From: Azoarcus_F sp048158365
GTDB taxonomy: Bacteria > Pseudomonadota > Gammaproteobacteria > Burkholderiales > Rhodocyclaceae
NCBI GenBank assembly: GCA_048158365.1
Contig: JBLLNL010000003.1
Reading direction: 5' to 3' (one strand)
Length of the DNA: 64,000 nucleotides
This document shows positions 49,804-58,766 of this stretch, in pieces; position 1 is the first letter of the stretch, and each line of letters starts with the position of its first letter. A program made the position numbers and the translations under genes. The notes under the pieces were generated by a model. It made no database searches. It saw only the letters and a list, made by a program, of their open reading frames with translations, and had not been told where the DNA came from.

Positions 49804-50874
49804 ATGGCAAGAACACCTCACTCCCTGACCACCAGCGGCCCCTTCGCCGGACTCGACCTGCTCTCCTCCGCGGTCGTGCTGCTCGACGAGCAGTTCATGA
49901 TCCGTTACATGAATGCCGGGGCGGAGAATCTGTTTGCGGTCAGTCAGCGCAAGCTGCTGGGGCACCCGCTCACCCATCTGCTCGGATCGACGCACGGACT
50001 CGAAACAGCCCTGCACAATGCGCTCCGAACCAGCTGGAGTTACACCGGCCAGGACCTGAAGATCCAGCGTCCCGAGGCCGAGCCGCTTCATCTCGACTGC
50101 ACCGTCAGCCCGGCCGAAGCCTCGGGCGCCAGCCTGTTGCTCGAGTTCCGCCAGATCGACGCCCAGCTTCGGGTTGCGCGCGAGGAGCAACTGCTGCAGC
50201 AACAGCAGGCCAACCGGGAGTTGATCCGCAACCTGGCGCATGAGATCAAGAACCCGCTCGGCGGCATCCGGGGGTCGGCCCAGTTGCTGGAACGCGAACT
50301 GACCGATCCGCAGCTTCGCGAATACACCGAAGTCATCATCGCGGAGGCGGATCGGCTCCAGGATCTGATGAACCGGATGCTGAGCGCCCACTGCATGATG
50401 CGGCCGGGACCGCTCAACATCCATGACGTACTCGAGCGCGTGCGTCGGCTGGTGCTGGCGGAGTTTCCGGACATCACGCTGATACGGGACTATGACACCA
50501 GCTTGCCGGACCTGACCGCCGACCGGGAACAGCTGATCCAGGCCATCCTGAACATCACGCGCAATGCCGCACAGGCGCTGCAGGGCATCGGCGAGATCCG
50601 TTTCCGGACCCGCATCGCGCGCCAGGTCACGATGGCAAAGCGTCGCTTCAAACTGGCACTGGAATTGCAAGTGATCGACAACGGCCCCGGAATTCCGGAG
50701 GAGATCCACGACAAGATCTTCTATCCGCTGGTTTCGGGGCGGGAAGGTGGCAGCGGACTGGGACTCTCTTTGGCGCAAAGCTTTGTGGAACAGCACCAGG
50801 GAATGATCGAGGTGGACAGCCGCAGTGGGCGCACCTGCTTCACCATTCTGCTACCGATCTCCGACCGCGCGTGA
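49804..50874 (+). CDS. glnL: Nitrogen regulation sensor kinase NtrB
   Basis: Cytoplasmic histidine kinase/phosphatase controlled by PII. It has 356 residues with an N-terminal PAS domain, the H-box NLAHEIKNPLGGIRG with His146, an N box NAAQALQ region and ATP-binding G1/G2 motifs DNGPGIP and GGSGLGLS. Start ATG 49804 fits family length. It has no membrane segment, as expected. It is followed by ntrC after 37 bases. Confidence 0.95.
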   Translation: MARTPHSLTTSGPFAGLDLLSSAVVLLDEQFMIRYMNAGAENLFAVSQRKLLGHPLTHLLGSTHGLETALHNALRTSWSYTGQDLKIQRPEAEPLHLDCTVSPAEASGASLLLEFRQIDAQLRVAREEQLLQQQQANRELIRNLAHEIKNPLGGIRGSAQLLERELTDPQLREYTEVIIAEADRLQDLMNRMLSAHCMMRPGPLNIHDVLERVRRLVLAEFPDITLIRDYDTSLPDLTADREQLIQAILNITRNAAQALQGIGEIRFRTRIARQVTMAKRRFKLALELQVIDNGPGIPEEIHDKIFYPLVSGREGGSGLGLSLAQSFVEQHQGMIEVDSRSGRTCFTILLPISDRA

Positions 50875-50911
50875 CACCCGTGCCGGGTCGCACCAACTTA
50901 GTGCATAAAAC

Positions 50912-52339
50912 ATGAAAACTGTCTGGATCGTTGATGATGACCGCTCTATCCGCTGGGTGCTCGAGAAGGCGCTGAGCCGGGAGAACATCCCGCACCAGAG
51001 CTTCAGTTCGGCCAACGACGTGCTCGATACACTCGACAACGCCCCGGTGCCGCCGAGCGTGCTGATTTCGGACATTCGCATGCCGGGTGAATCCGGCCTG
51101 GACCTGTTGCAGAAGGTCAAGGCACGTCTGCCCGATCTGCCGGTCATCATCATGACCGCGTACTCGGACCTGGACAGCGCGGTCGCGGCATTTCAGGGCG
51201 GCGCCTTCGAATACCTGCCGAAACCCTTCGATGTGGATCAGGCCGTCGCGCTGGTACAACGGGCACTCGAACCGAGCATGCGCCAGGCCGGTGCAGACAC
51301 GGAAACCACGCTGGCGCCCGAGATCCTCGGACAGGCACCAGCCATGCAGGAGGTCTTTCGCGCAATCGGGCGCCTGTCGCAGTCCCATGCCACGGTGCTG
51401 ATCAATGGCGAATCGGGCACCGGCAAGGAACTGGTCGCCCGTGCGCTGCATCGCCACAGCCCGCGGCGCGACGCACCTTTCATCGCGATCAACACCGCGG
51501 CGATTCCGCGCGATCTGCTCGAGTCCGAACTCTTCGGCCACGAGCGCGGGGCCTTCACCGGCGCGGCCGCTCAGCGTCGTGGCCGTTTCGAGCAGGCCGA
51601 GAACGGCACGCTGTTCCTGGACGAGATCGGCGACATGCCGGCCGAACTGCAGACCCGCCTGCTCAGGGTCCTTTCGGACGGCCATTTCTACCGCGTCGGC
51701 GGTCAGCAACCGATCCGTGCGAACGTGCGGGTGATCACCGCCACCCACCAGGACCTCGAGGAGCGCGTGAGACAAGGCCTGTTTCGCGAGGATCTGTTCC
51801 ATCGTCTCAACGTCATTCGCCTGCGCCTGCCATCGCTGCGTGAGCGGCGCGAGGACATCCCGGTGCTGATCAAGCACTTTCTGCAGAAGAGCGCCCGGGA
51901 TCTCGGTGCGGAGCGCAAGCACATTTCGGATGCGGCCCTCAAGTTCCTGCAGGGCCACAACTTCCCGGGCAACGTCCGTCAGCTCGAGAATCTGTGCCAC
52001 TGGCTGACGGTGATGGCGCCCGGGGACGTCGTCGAAGTGGCGGACCTGCCTGCAGACCTGCGCGAGCAACCGGCCGTAACAGCCTCCGCGGACTGGATCA
52101 CCGGACTGGGCGTCGAGGCCGACCACCTGATCGCATCGGCCCCCGGCGAGGTGTTCGAAAAACTCACGCAGGACTTCGAACGGACCCTGATCCGCAGGGC
52201 CCTCAACGCGACCGCCGGACGCAGGATCGAAGCCGCGCAGCTGCTCGGGATCGGACGCAATACGATCACGCGCAAGATCCAGGAACTGGGCATCGACGAC
52301 GGACGTCACGCGAACGGCGACATTGATGCCGGAACGTGA
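50912..52339 (+). CDS. glnG: Nitrogen regulation response regulator NtrC
   Basis: Sigma-54 activator of nitrogen genes, 475 residues. The receiver has the phosphorylation site Asp54 (SDIRMP), the AAA+ domain has Walker A GESGTGKE at 166-173 and the sigma-54 contact loop GAFTGA at 213-218, and a Fis-type helix-turn-helix ends the protein. It should bind the two boxes upstream of glnA. No gap or damage. Confidence 0.97.
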   Translation: MKTVWIVDDDRSIRWVLEKALSRENIPHQSFSSANDVLDTLDNAPVPPSVLISDIRMPGESGLDLLQKVKARLPDLPVIIMTAYSDLDSAVAAFQGGAFEYLPKPFDVDQAVALVQRALEPSMRQAGADTETTLAPEILGQAPAMQEVFRAIGRLSQSHATVLINGESGTGKELVARALHRHSPRRDAPFIAINTAAIPRDLLESELFGHERGAFTGAAAQRRGRFEQAENGTLFLDEIGDMPAELQTRLLRVLSDGHFYRVGGQQPIRANVRVITATHQDLEERVRQGLFREDLFHRLNVIRLRLPSLRERREDIPVLIKHFLQKSARDLGAERKHISDAALKFLQGHNFPGNVRQLENLCHWLTVMAPGDVVEVADLPADLREQPAVTASADWITGLGVEADHLIASAPGEVFEKLTQDFERTLIRRALNATAGRRIEAAQLLGIGRNTITRKIQELGIDDGRHANGDIDAGT

Positions 52340-52500
52340 CCGGCCCCGATCACCCCGGGCGATGCCGACACGCGGTGTCGGCGCGCTTCCATGACATGCC
52401 CCGCTCACCGCAGCGCCGGTCGCCCGGTCCGCGATAGTTGACGCGACCGGCAGGGCTTGTCGGATAATCCCGCCAGGTCCTTCAGAATGGAAACTCCGGT

Positions 52501-53310
52501 TTGCCCCCCTCTGCATCCAGTCCGCCACTCGAGTCGGCCCAGATCGCACGACTACTCGGTCCGCTGGCAACACGGTTCGATCTGGTCGTCGTGCCGGTCT
52601 GCGCTTCGACCAACACCGAGCTGATGAATGCGCCGCCGAATGACGACGGGCGCATTCATGTGGTCGCGGCCGAACACCAGACCGCAGGTCGCGGACGCCG
52701 GGGTCGGTCGTGGTTGGCGTGGGGAGTCGACAGCTTGACGTTTTCGGTGCTGTGGCGCTTCGAAGCGGGAGCGCCGGTCCCCGCGGGCCTGTCTCTGGTG
52801 GCCGGTGTAGCGGTTGCTCGCGCACTGGAGAAACTCGGGCTGCCCGGTGTTCAGCTGAAGTGGCCCAATGACGTGCTCGCATCCGGTCGAAAACTGGCCG
52901 GCATTCTGGTCGAACTGATGCCCGGACGCGGACGCACGCCGGCGGCGGTCGTGGGCATCGGGCTGAACATGCGCGTGCCACACGATGTGACGATTCCGGA
53001 TCAGCCCGCCGTGACCGATCTTGCGACGCAGATGTCGTCTGCAACCGACCGGAACACGGTATTGGCGGTAATCCTGTTCGAGCTCTGCCAGTTGTTCGAC
53101 ACCTACGCCAGCGCCGGCTTTCCGGCCCTGCGCGGCGCCTGGGAACAACGTAACGCCTTTTCCGGCCTGCCCGTGCGTGTGACCGGCGAAAGCGCCGATC
53201 TGCAGGGCATCTGTGCCGGGGTCGATGAAGACGGCGCCCTGCTGTTGCGCACCGACGATGGTCTCATCCGGGTGCTGTCCGGAGAGCTTTCATTGAGGTG
53301 CGCGACTTGA
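52501..53310 (+). CDS. birA: Biotin-[acetyl-CoA-carboxylase] ligase, no DNA-binding domain
   Basis: Attaches biotin to the biotin carboxyl carrier protein. The 269-residue protein begins at a TTG (52501) after an in-frame stop at 52465, so the frame leaves no room for the N-terminal helix-turn-helix of E. coli BirA. The catalytic domain is complete with STNTEL, GRGRRGRSW, KWPNDVL and GIGLNM motifs, and the C-terminal SH3-like domain. It is thus a ligase without repressor function. It overlaps coaX. Confidence 0.93.
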   Translation: MPPSASSPPLESAQIARLLGPLATRFDLVVVPVCASTNTELMNAPPNDDGRIHVVAAEHQTAGRGRRGRSWLAWGVDSLTFSVLWRFEAGAPVPAGLSLVAGVAVARALEKLGLPGVQLKWPNDVLASGRKLAGILVELMPGRGRTPAAVVGIGLNMRVPHDVTIPDQPAVTDLATQMSSATDRNTVLAVILFELCQLFDTYASAGFPALRGAWEQRNAFSGLPVRVTGESADLQGICAGVDEDGALLLRTDDGLIRVLSGELSLRCAT

Positions 53311-54041
53311 TCCTGTTGATCGATATCGGCAACACCCGCATCAAGTGGGGTCTGTTCGAAGACGGTCAATGGCTCCGTGAGGGCGCCTTGCTGCATCGGG
53401 ACGCACGCGAACTGGCTGCCGTCGTGGCGGCGCATGCCGGCATCCGCTCGGCCCTCGGCGTCAACGTGGCAGGCCCTGCAATGGCTGGCGCAATCGGTGA
53501 AATGCTCGACAAGCACGGTCTGAGGCTGCACTGGTTTCACACCTCGGAGCGCTGTGGTGGCGTGATCAATCTTTACGATACACCGCAGCAACTGGGCGTG
53601 GACCGATGGACTGCGCTGATCGGCGCGCGATCCATACATGAAGGACATTGCCTGGTCGTCACGGCCGGAACGGCGACCACCATCGATCGGCTGGACGGCG
53701 CCGGACAGTTCGTGGGTGGCGTAATTCTTCCCGGTATCGATCTGATGCGGCGATCGCTTGCCGGCAACACCGCTCAGTTGCCGTTCGCCGAAGGACGTTA
53801 CACGACGACGCCGCGCAACACCGCCGACGCGATCGTGTCCGGATGTCTGAGCGCGCAGATCGGCGCCGTGAAGTTGCTGTTTCGATCGATCGAGGATCAG
53901 CCGGACGCCCTGTGCCTGCTCAGTGGAGGCGGCGCTCCGATGCTCGAGGCTCTGCTCGACATCCCGTTGCGGCGCATCGACAATCTTGTGCTTCGCGGGC
54001 TCGCGCTGATCGCGTCCGAGCGCAAGTTCGACACGCCATGA
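53298..54041 (+). CDS. coaX: Type III pantothenate kinase
   Basis: First step of CoA synthesis, ATP-dependent and not inhibited by CoA. The 247-residue ASKHA-fold protein has DIGNTRIKWG, the LGVDRWTALIGA motif and VTAGTATTIDRL. It starts at GTG 53298 or, with better ribosome-site spacing, TTG 53307. No type I kinase is in the window. birA-coaX adjacency is common in proteobacteria. Confidence 0.94.
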   Translation: MRDLILLIDIGNTRIKWGLFEDGQWLREGALLHRDARELAAVVAAHAGIRSALGVNVAGPAMAGAIGEMLDKHGLRLHWFHTSERCGGVINLYDTPQQLGVDRWTALIGARSIHEGHCLVVTAGTATTIDRLDGAGQFVGGVILPGIDLMRRSLAGNTAQLPFAEGRYTTTPRNTADAIVSGCLSAQIGAVKLLFRSIEDQPDALCLLSGGGAPMLEALLDIPLRRIDNLVLRGLALIASERKFDTP

Positions 54042-54132
54042 TCCGCGCGACCCGAGTCCGCCGTTGTAATCATCGAGGGATCCGTCGGAGCTCAATGCCC
54101 GCCCATCCGTCAAGCTGCGTAACGTGCCAGCC

Positions 54133-54978
54133 ATGCGACTGTTACTGATCTGTCTGCTGATTCTGAACCTGCTCGCGCTTGCGGCCGGTTTTGGGCTGCT
54201 CGGAAGCTCCGCACCTCGCGGCGAGCCCGAGCGCCTGACCAACCAGATCAATCCCGAGCAGCTGCAACTCGAGCCGTCCGCAGGCCCAGCGACCCAGGCC
54301 GCGATCGACGCAGCACGAACCGAAGCTGCCGCGGCGGCGTCAGCGCCCCCGCCGGCGCCCGACCCCGTCGCAACGCCCGCTCCAACATCCGATCCGCGTC
54401 CGCCGCCTGCGGCCACCATGCCGACACCCCCAATTGAGCCGACGGAGGAGCCAGTGACGTCCGCACCCGTTGTGGCGATCGAAGCACAGGACCCGGTGCC
54501 CGATGAGGCGTCGGTGGTGGCGGAACCGCTGATCTGCGCCGCCTATGCAGGCGTGACCGAACCGAGACTGGACGCGCTTCGGGCCGAAGCCGGCCTGGTC
54601 GACCAGGGCATCCGGATCACGGCGGAACAGACCGAGCCCCCCGCATCGTGGTGGGTGCGTATTCCACCGGCCGAAACGCGGGCCGATGCCGAAACGCGGG
54701 CCCGACAGCTCAGGGCGCTCGGCGTCAGCGACCTGTTCGTCGTGCGTGACCAAGGACCGAACCAGAATGCGATCTCGCTTGGACTCTTCCGCACCGAAAC
54801 CAGCGCACGGCAGCACCTGTCGGAGCTCGAGGCACGTCAGGTCGCAGGCGCCGAGATCGCGGCACGCATTCCAGCCGTCTATTCGGTCCAGATCAGCGGG
54901 CCCGCGACCGCCGTGACCCGGCTGAGCGCTTCGTTTGCCGACCGCCTCGGTCCCATCGTGGAAAGCGGATGCCGCTGA
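54133..54978 (+). CDS. SPOR-type membrane-anchored protein
   Basis: A 281-residue protein with a single N-terminal membrane helix (about residues 4-24), a long linker rich in Pro, Ala and Thr (60-125), and a C-terminal domain that reads as a divergent SPOR (sporulation-related repeat) fold (WWVRIPPAETRADAETRA, DLFVVRDQG). SPOR domains bind denuded peptidoglycan at the septum. GTG 54124 is an alternative start. It overlaps coaE by ten bases. Confidence 0.8.
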   Translation: MRLLLICLLILNLLALAAGFGLLGSSAPRGEPERLTNQINPEQLQLEPSAGPATQAAIDAARTEAAAAASAPPPAPDPVATPAPTSDPRPPPAATMPTPPIEPTEEPVTSAPVVAIEAQDPVPDEASVVAEPLICAAYAGVTEPRLDALRAEAGLVDQGIRITAEQTEPPASWWVRIPPAETRADAETRARQLRALGVSDLFVVRDQGPNQNAISLGLFRTETSARQHLSELEARQVAGAEIAARIPAVYSVQISGPATAVTRLSASFADRLGPIVESGCR

Positions 54979-55595
54979 ACGCCGCCAGACCCTTCATCGT
55001 CGGCCTGACCGGCGGCATCGGCAGCGGCAAGAGCGCGGCGGCCGACTGCTTTTCTCGTCGCGGCATCGCGGTCATCGACACCGATGCGATCGCGCACGCT
55101 CTGACTGCGCCCGACGGCGCGGCGATGCCGGCGATCGCAGCGGCTTTCGGTAACGGCGTGATACGAACCGATGGCGCGCTCGATCGCGACGTCATGCGCG
55201 AGCGGGCCTTCTCGGATCCGGCAGCGCGCGTACGACTGGAGAACATTCTGCATCCGATGATTCGCGCGACGAGCGAACGGCTGTGCAGCGAAGCCGCTTC
55301 GCCCTACCTGATCCTCGCAGTCCCGCTACTGATCGAATCGGGTAGCTATCGTGAGCGCTGCGACCGTATCTGCGTGGTCGACTGCAGTCCCGAAACGCAG
55401 ATCATGCGCGTGCAAGGCCGAAGCGGACTGGGTGAGGAGCGCATACGCTCGATCATGGCCGCGCAGGCGAGCCGCGCGCAGCGACTCTCAGCGGCCGACG
55501 ACGTCATCGAAAACGAGGGGAGCCTGGCGGATCTGGACGCACAGGTGGCGCAGCTCGATCGAATGTACCGCGGGCTCGCACAGCGGCCCGTCTAG
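54969..55595 (+). CDS. coaE: Dephospho-CoA kinase
   Basis: Last step of CoA synthesis. The 208-residue P-loop kinase has GLTGGIGSGKS near residue 12, DTDAIAH and the lid region with HP-M-R in LHPMIRATSE. Length is normal. It follows the SPOR gene with an overlap and is upstream of zapD-yacG, the order known from E. coli and Pseudomonas. Confidence 0.96.
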   Translation: MPLNAARPFIVGLTGGIGSGKSAAADCFSRRGIAVIDTDAIAHALTAPDGAAMPAIAAAFGNGVIRTDGALDRDVMRERAFSDPAARVRLENILHPMIRATSERLCSEAASPYLILAVPLLIESGSYRERCDRICVVDCSPETQIMRVQGRSGLGEERIRSIMAAQASRAQRLSAADDVIENEGSLADLDAQVAQLDRMYRGLAQRPV

Positions 55596-55736
55596 GAGCT
55601 TGGCCGGACGGCTTCCGAGGTCATTCGGGTTTTTGGCCCTGTGCTATCATCGGATCACCAGTTCGTGATCGACCGCCGGGCCTCCCGCGGGCGGCGGAGC
55701 GGCTGTCCAGGAGATCCCTTCTTTGAGCGCATCGCG

Positions 55737-56495
55737 GTGATCATCAGCTACGAATATCCTCTCAACGAGCGCATACGCACCCTTTTGCGGCTGGAGGATC
55801 TGTACCGCAAGATGGCCCATTTTCATCGGGGGGAGGCGCCGCAGGATCATCACATCGCGTTGCTGACGCTGTTCGAGATTCTCGAGGTGGCCGGCCGCGC
55901 CGACCTGAAGGTCGACCTGATGCAGGAACTCGAGCGCCAGCGTCAGATCCTGATGTCCTTCCGCAACAATCCGGAAATTTCGGAACAGGCCTTGTCCGGC
56001 GCACTCTACGAAATCGAGCAGGCCTCCTCGTCGTTGCTGGCGATGGCCGGCAAGATCGGGCAGTATCTGCGCGAGAACGACTGGCTGATGGCCATCCGGA
56101 GCCGGGCCGCGATCCCCGGCGGGGTATGCGAGTTCGACCTGCCTTCCTATCACTTCTGGCTCAATCGTGACGCAGGCGCCCGACGGCATGACCTGGACGG
56201 CTGGATACAGCCGATGATCCCGATTCGGGATGGCCTCACCATCGTGCTGCGCCTGTTGCGCGCGAGCGGGCACCCGGAACCGCAGGTCGCCCAGAATGGA
56301 AGCTACCAGCTCACGATGAGTGGGCGGACTGCGCAGATGCTGAAGCTCAGGCTGCCCGCCAGCGAGGCAGCCATCCCCGAGATCAGCGCCAACAAGTACG
56401 CGCTCAGCATTCGTTTCATGCAGCCCGAGACGGTCGCGCGACCGCGGGCGATCGAACGCAACGTCCAGTTCGAACTGACCTTCTGCAGCCTCTGA
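55737..56495 (+). CDS. zapD: Cell division protein ZapD
   Basis: Cross-links FtsZ filaments at the Z-ring. The 252-residue protein has the conserved opening [28 protein letters not shown]-type segments (YHFWLN), and [15 protein letters not shown] end; family length is about 250. The start is most likely GTG 55737; the frame is open for 33 codons upstream but those are not conserved. It lies between coaE and yacG. Confidence 0.92.
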   Translation: MIISYEYPLNERIRTLLRLEDLYRKMAHFHRGEAPQDHHIALLTLFEILEVAGRADLKVDLMQELERQRQILMSFRNNPEISEQALSGALYEIEQASSSLLAMAGKIGQYLRENDWLMAIRSRAAIPGGVCEFDLPSYHFWLNRDAGARRHDLDGWIQPMIPIRDGLTIVLRLLRASGHPEPQVAQNGSYQLTMSGRTAQMLKLRLPASEAAIPEISANKYALSIRFMQPETVARPRAIERNVQFELTFCSL

Positions 56496-56508
56496 TCCGC
56501 CCGCCGCG

Positions 56509-56700
56509 ATGAAGACGAAAGCGCCCACGGTGAAATGCCCGCAATGCGGGACAGAGGTGACGTGGACGCCGGAAAGCAGGTGGCGCCCGTTCTGTTCCGA
56601 ACGCTGCAAGCAACTGGACCTGGGTGCCTGGGCGTCCGAACGCTATCGCGTGCCGGCCGCGGCACCTCCGGACCCGGACGATCGCACGGATCAGGCCTGA
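56509..56700 (+). CDS. yacG: DNA gyrase inhibitor YacG
   Basis: Small zinc protein of 63 residues that binds and inhibits DNA gyrase in E. coli. It has CPQCG and CSERCK, giving the four zinc-binding cysteines. The terminal 20 residues are acidic and Pro-rich. It is 13 bases downstream of zapD and convergent with the Nudix gene. Confidence 0.94.
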   Translation: MKTKAPTVKCPQCGTEVTWTPESRWRPFCSERCKQLDLGAWASERYRVPAAAPPDPDDRTDQA

Positions 56701-56730
56701 AATCCCGTCCGCCGGACACGCGCCCGCCAC

Positions 56731-57717
56731 TCATCGGACCGTAGGATCTCGCCCCCAGGCGCCGCGAATGGCCGCAACACCATGTGCACCGGCCAGGTGA
56801 GCCGCACGGAGATCGGACTGTGACAAGCCACCGAGCGCCAGTACCGGCATGGGCAGCCCGCCGACCAGTGCCGAGAATTCGGCCCACCCGATGCCCGGTT
56901 GGCCGGGGTGAGTTGGCGTGGCTTCGACCGCCCCAAGAAGGACGTAGTCGAGCCCCAGCGCAGCCGCGCGCTCGAGTTCCGCACGCGTATGGCAAGAAGC
57001 CCCGACCCATTCGAAGTCCGGACGCATCTGGGTAGTCACCAGCTCCCGGCTGTTCACATGCACGCCGTCCGCGCCGATGCGACTGGCGAGGTCGGGCGAA
57101 CCATTGATCACGACCCGGGCCTTCGAGCGATGTGCGCGCCTGACGACCTCGTCGGCAAACTTGAGCAGGTCCGCGCGGGAAAACTCCGGTTCGCGCACCT
57201 GTATGAAACGCAGCCCATTGCTCAAGGCCTGCTCGAGGGCGGTGAGTTGCGCCTCGACCCCGATCTGCCACGCATGGGTGATCCCGATGAAATCGGGCAA
57301 GGTCAGCGCCTTGAGTATCGGTCCGTTGGCCGGAAGCATCGGACCGACGCCCGGCCGGTCGGCATGCTCCCATGACAGCGCGCTGTGGACGTAATCATTG
57401 ACCGTGCCGTCCCACTCGGCGACTTCGAAGAAGTGAAGGCGCACTCGGGCGTGCTCATAATGGTGCTCCCGCACCAGCCATGGCCACAGCTCGATCACGC
57501 GAATCCCGAGTTCCTCGTCGAGTTCGCGTATCAGCGCGTCGGCAGGCGACTCCCCCGCTTCCAGTTTGCCGCCCGGAAACTCCCAATACCCAGGATAGAA
57601 GGCGCCCGGGGCGCGCTGCCCGAGCAGAAAAGCGCCATCCGGCCGACGGATGACGCCCGCCGCGACTTCGACGCATCTGGACGCAGCGCCCTCGCTCGAC
57701 ACGCCGTCACTCGCCAT
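56731..57717 (-). CDS. Nudix hydrolase fused to a thiamine-phosphate-synthase-like domain
   Basis: Bifunctional protein of 328 residues. Residues 12-140 are a MutT-type Nudix domain with a complete box (Gly50, Glu56, Arg64, Glu65, Glu68, Glu69, Gly71), so it probably cleans oxidised dGTP. Residues 150-328 are a TIM barrel like ThiE/TenI (HVNSRE, GASCHTRAEL, VLLGAVEATPTHPGQPGIGW). This fusion replaces mutT next to yacG in many gammaproteobacteria. The role of the second domain is not established; residues for the ThiE reaction are partly changed. Confidence 0.9.
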   Translation of the reverse strand: MASDGVSSEGAASRCVEVAAGVIRRPDGAFLLGQRAPGAFYPGYWEFPGGKLEAGESPADALIRELDEELGIRVIELWPWLVREHHYEHARVRLHFFEVAEWDGTVNDYVHSALSWEHADRPGVGPMLPANGPILKALTLPDFIGITHAWQIGVEAQLTALEQALSNGLRFIQVREPEFSRADLLKFADEVVRRAHRSKARVVINGSPDLASRIGADGVHVNSRELVTTQMRPDFEWVGASCHTRAELERAAALGLDYVLLGAVEATPTHPGQPGIGWAEFSALVGGLPMPVLALGGLSQSDLRAAHLAGAHGVAAIRGAWGRDPTVR

Positions 57718-58573
57718 TCAAGCGTCCAGCATGATCACGGGCAAACTGCCACGCGACCCGGCCTGAACGCGAGCCACGCATCAACGCCCACTGCAGAGCC
57801 TCCTGACGGCAGGCCACGATCTCACGCTTGCTCGCGCCGAAAGTCTTCAGCCAATGGCCGACGATCGCCAGATACTCCTCCTGACTGAACGGATAGAAGG
57901 ACACCCACAGGCCGAACCGGTCCGACAGCGAGATCTTCTCCTCCACCGCTTCGCCCGGATGTACCTCACCGTCGATATGACGGGTCAGCAGATTCTCGTC
58001 GTGATATTCCGGCATCAGGTGCCGACGGTTGGATGTCGCATAGATCAGCACGTTGTCCGGTACGGCTGCGACCGAGCCGTCGAGCACGCTTTTCAGGGCC
58101 TTGTAACCGGGTTCCGCCTCTTCGAACGACAAGTCGTCGCAGAAGACGATGAAGCGCTCGGGCCGGTCGTGGACCAGTTCGACGAGTTCGGGCAGATCGA
58201 CCAGATCGTCCTTGTCGATCTCTATGAGCCGCAAGCCGCGTTGCGCGTAGGCATTGAGCAAGGCCTTGACCAGCGAGGACTTGCCCGTACCCCGTGCGCC
58301 GGTCAGCAGCACATTGTTCGCCAGCCGGCCCTCGATGAACTGCCGCGTATTGCGATCGATGCGTGACTTCTGCTCGTCGATGTCCTTCAGGTCCTGAAGA
58401 CGAATCCGGTGCGGCTGCGGAACGGCCTGAAGGGCACCGCGCCCGTTGCGACGTCGCCACCGGAAAGCGGTCGTGCCGGACCAGTCGGGCGCAGGCGCCA
58501 CTTCCGGCAGCAGACGTTCGACCCTGTCGATCAGTTGCTCGGCCCTGAGCACGAGGCGCGCGAAATCATTCAT
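57707..58573 (-). CDS. ATP-binding protein, DUF815 family
   Basis: AAA-like ATPase of 288 residues with Walker A GARGTGKS at 92-99 and Walker B VFCDDLSF. The ordered motifs DLVDLPELVE and YATSNRRHLMPE are typical of DUF815. Cytoplasmic, no membrane segment. Its physiological task is unknown. It overlaps the Nudix gene, a pairing seen in other beta- and gammaproteobacteria. It is downstream of a tiny membrane protein gene. Confidence 0.88.
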   Translation of the reverse strand: MNDFARLVLRAEQLIDRVERLLPEVAPAPDWSGTTAFRWRRRNGRGALQAVPQPHRIRLQDLKDIDEQKSRIDRNTRQFIEGRLANNVLLTGARGTGKSSLVKALLNAYAQRGLRLIEIDKDDLVDLPELVELVHDRPERFIVFCDDLSFEEAEPGYKALKSVLDGSVAAVPDNVLIYATSNRRHLMPEYHDENLLTRHIDGEVHPGEAVEEKISLSDRFGLWVSFYPFSQEEYLAIVGHWLKTFGASKREIVACRQEALQWALMRGSRSGRVAWQFARDHAGRLNGE

Positions 58574-58682
58574 CCTCTTTTCCATTGTCGTTCGAATCCT
58601 TGCGGCGCTTCGGCCAGGTTGCCCAGACGATAATGAGCAACAGCGCGAGCGCCACGCCTGCTTCCAGAAAAATGACCCACAT
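58566..58682 (-). CDS. Tiny single-pass membrane protein
   Basis: A 38-residue product from ATG 58682, preceded by GGAG at proper distance. It has one hydrophobic helix (about 4-22, FLEAGVALALLLIIVWATW) followed by a strongly charged tail (PKRRKDSNDNGKEDE). Its last bases overlap the start of the DUF815 gene by eight, which suggests translational coupling. I do not recognise it. It may be an accessory of the DUF815 ATPase. It could be spurious, but ribosome site, helix and overlap argue for a real gene. Confidence 0.6.
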   Translation of the reverse strand: MWVIFLEAGVALALLLIIVWATWPKRRKDSNDNGKEDE

Positions 58683-58766
58683 GCTGTTCTCCGCGGCGAC
58701 CCGGTATACTCCCGTTCGCGAGCCCTCGAGTCCACCCCCTCCTTCGAATAGGCGCAAAACTGACTG

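Noticed and set aside
54248..54816. Minus-strand frames opposite the SPOR gene
   Set aside because: Low-complexity Pro/Ala linker gives open frames in all directions; the plus-strand gene has a membrane helix and fits its neighbours.
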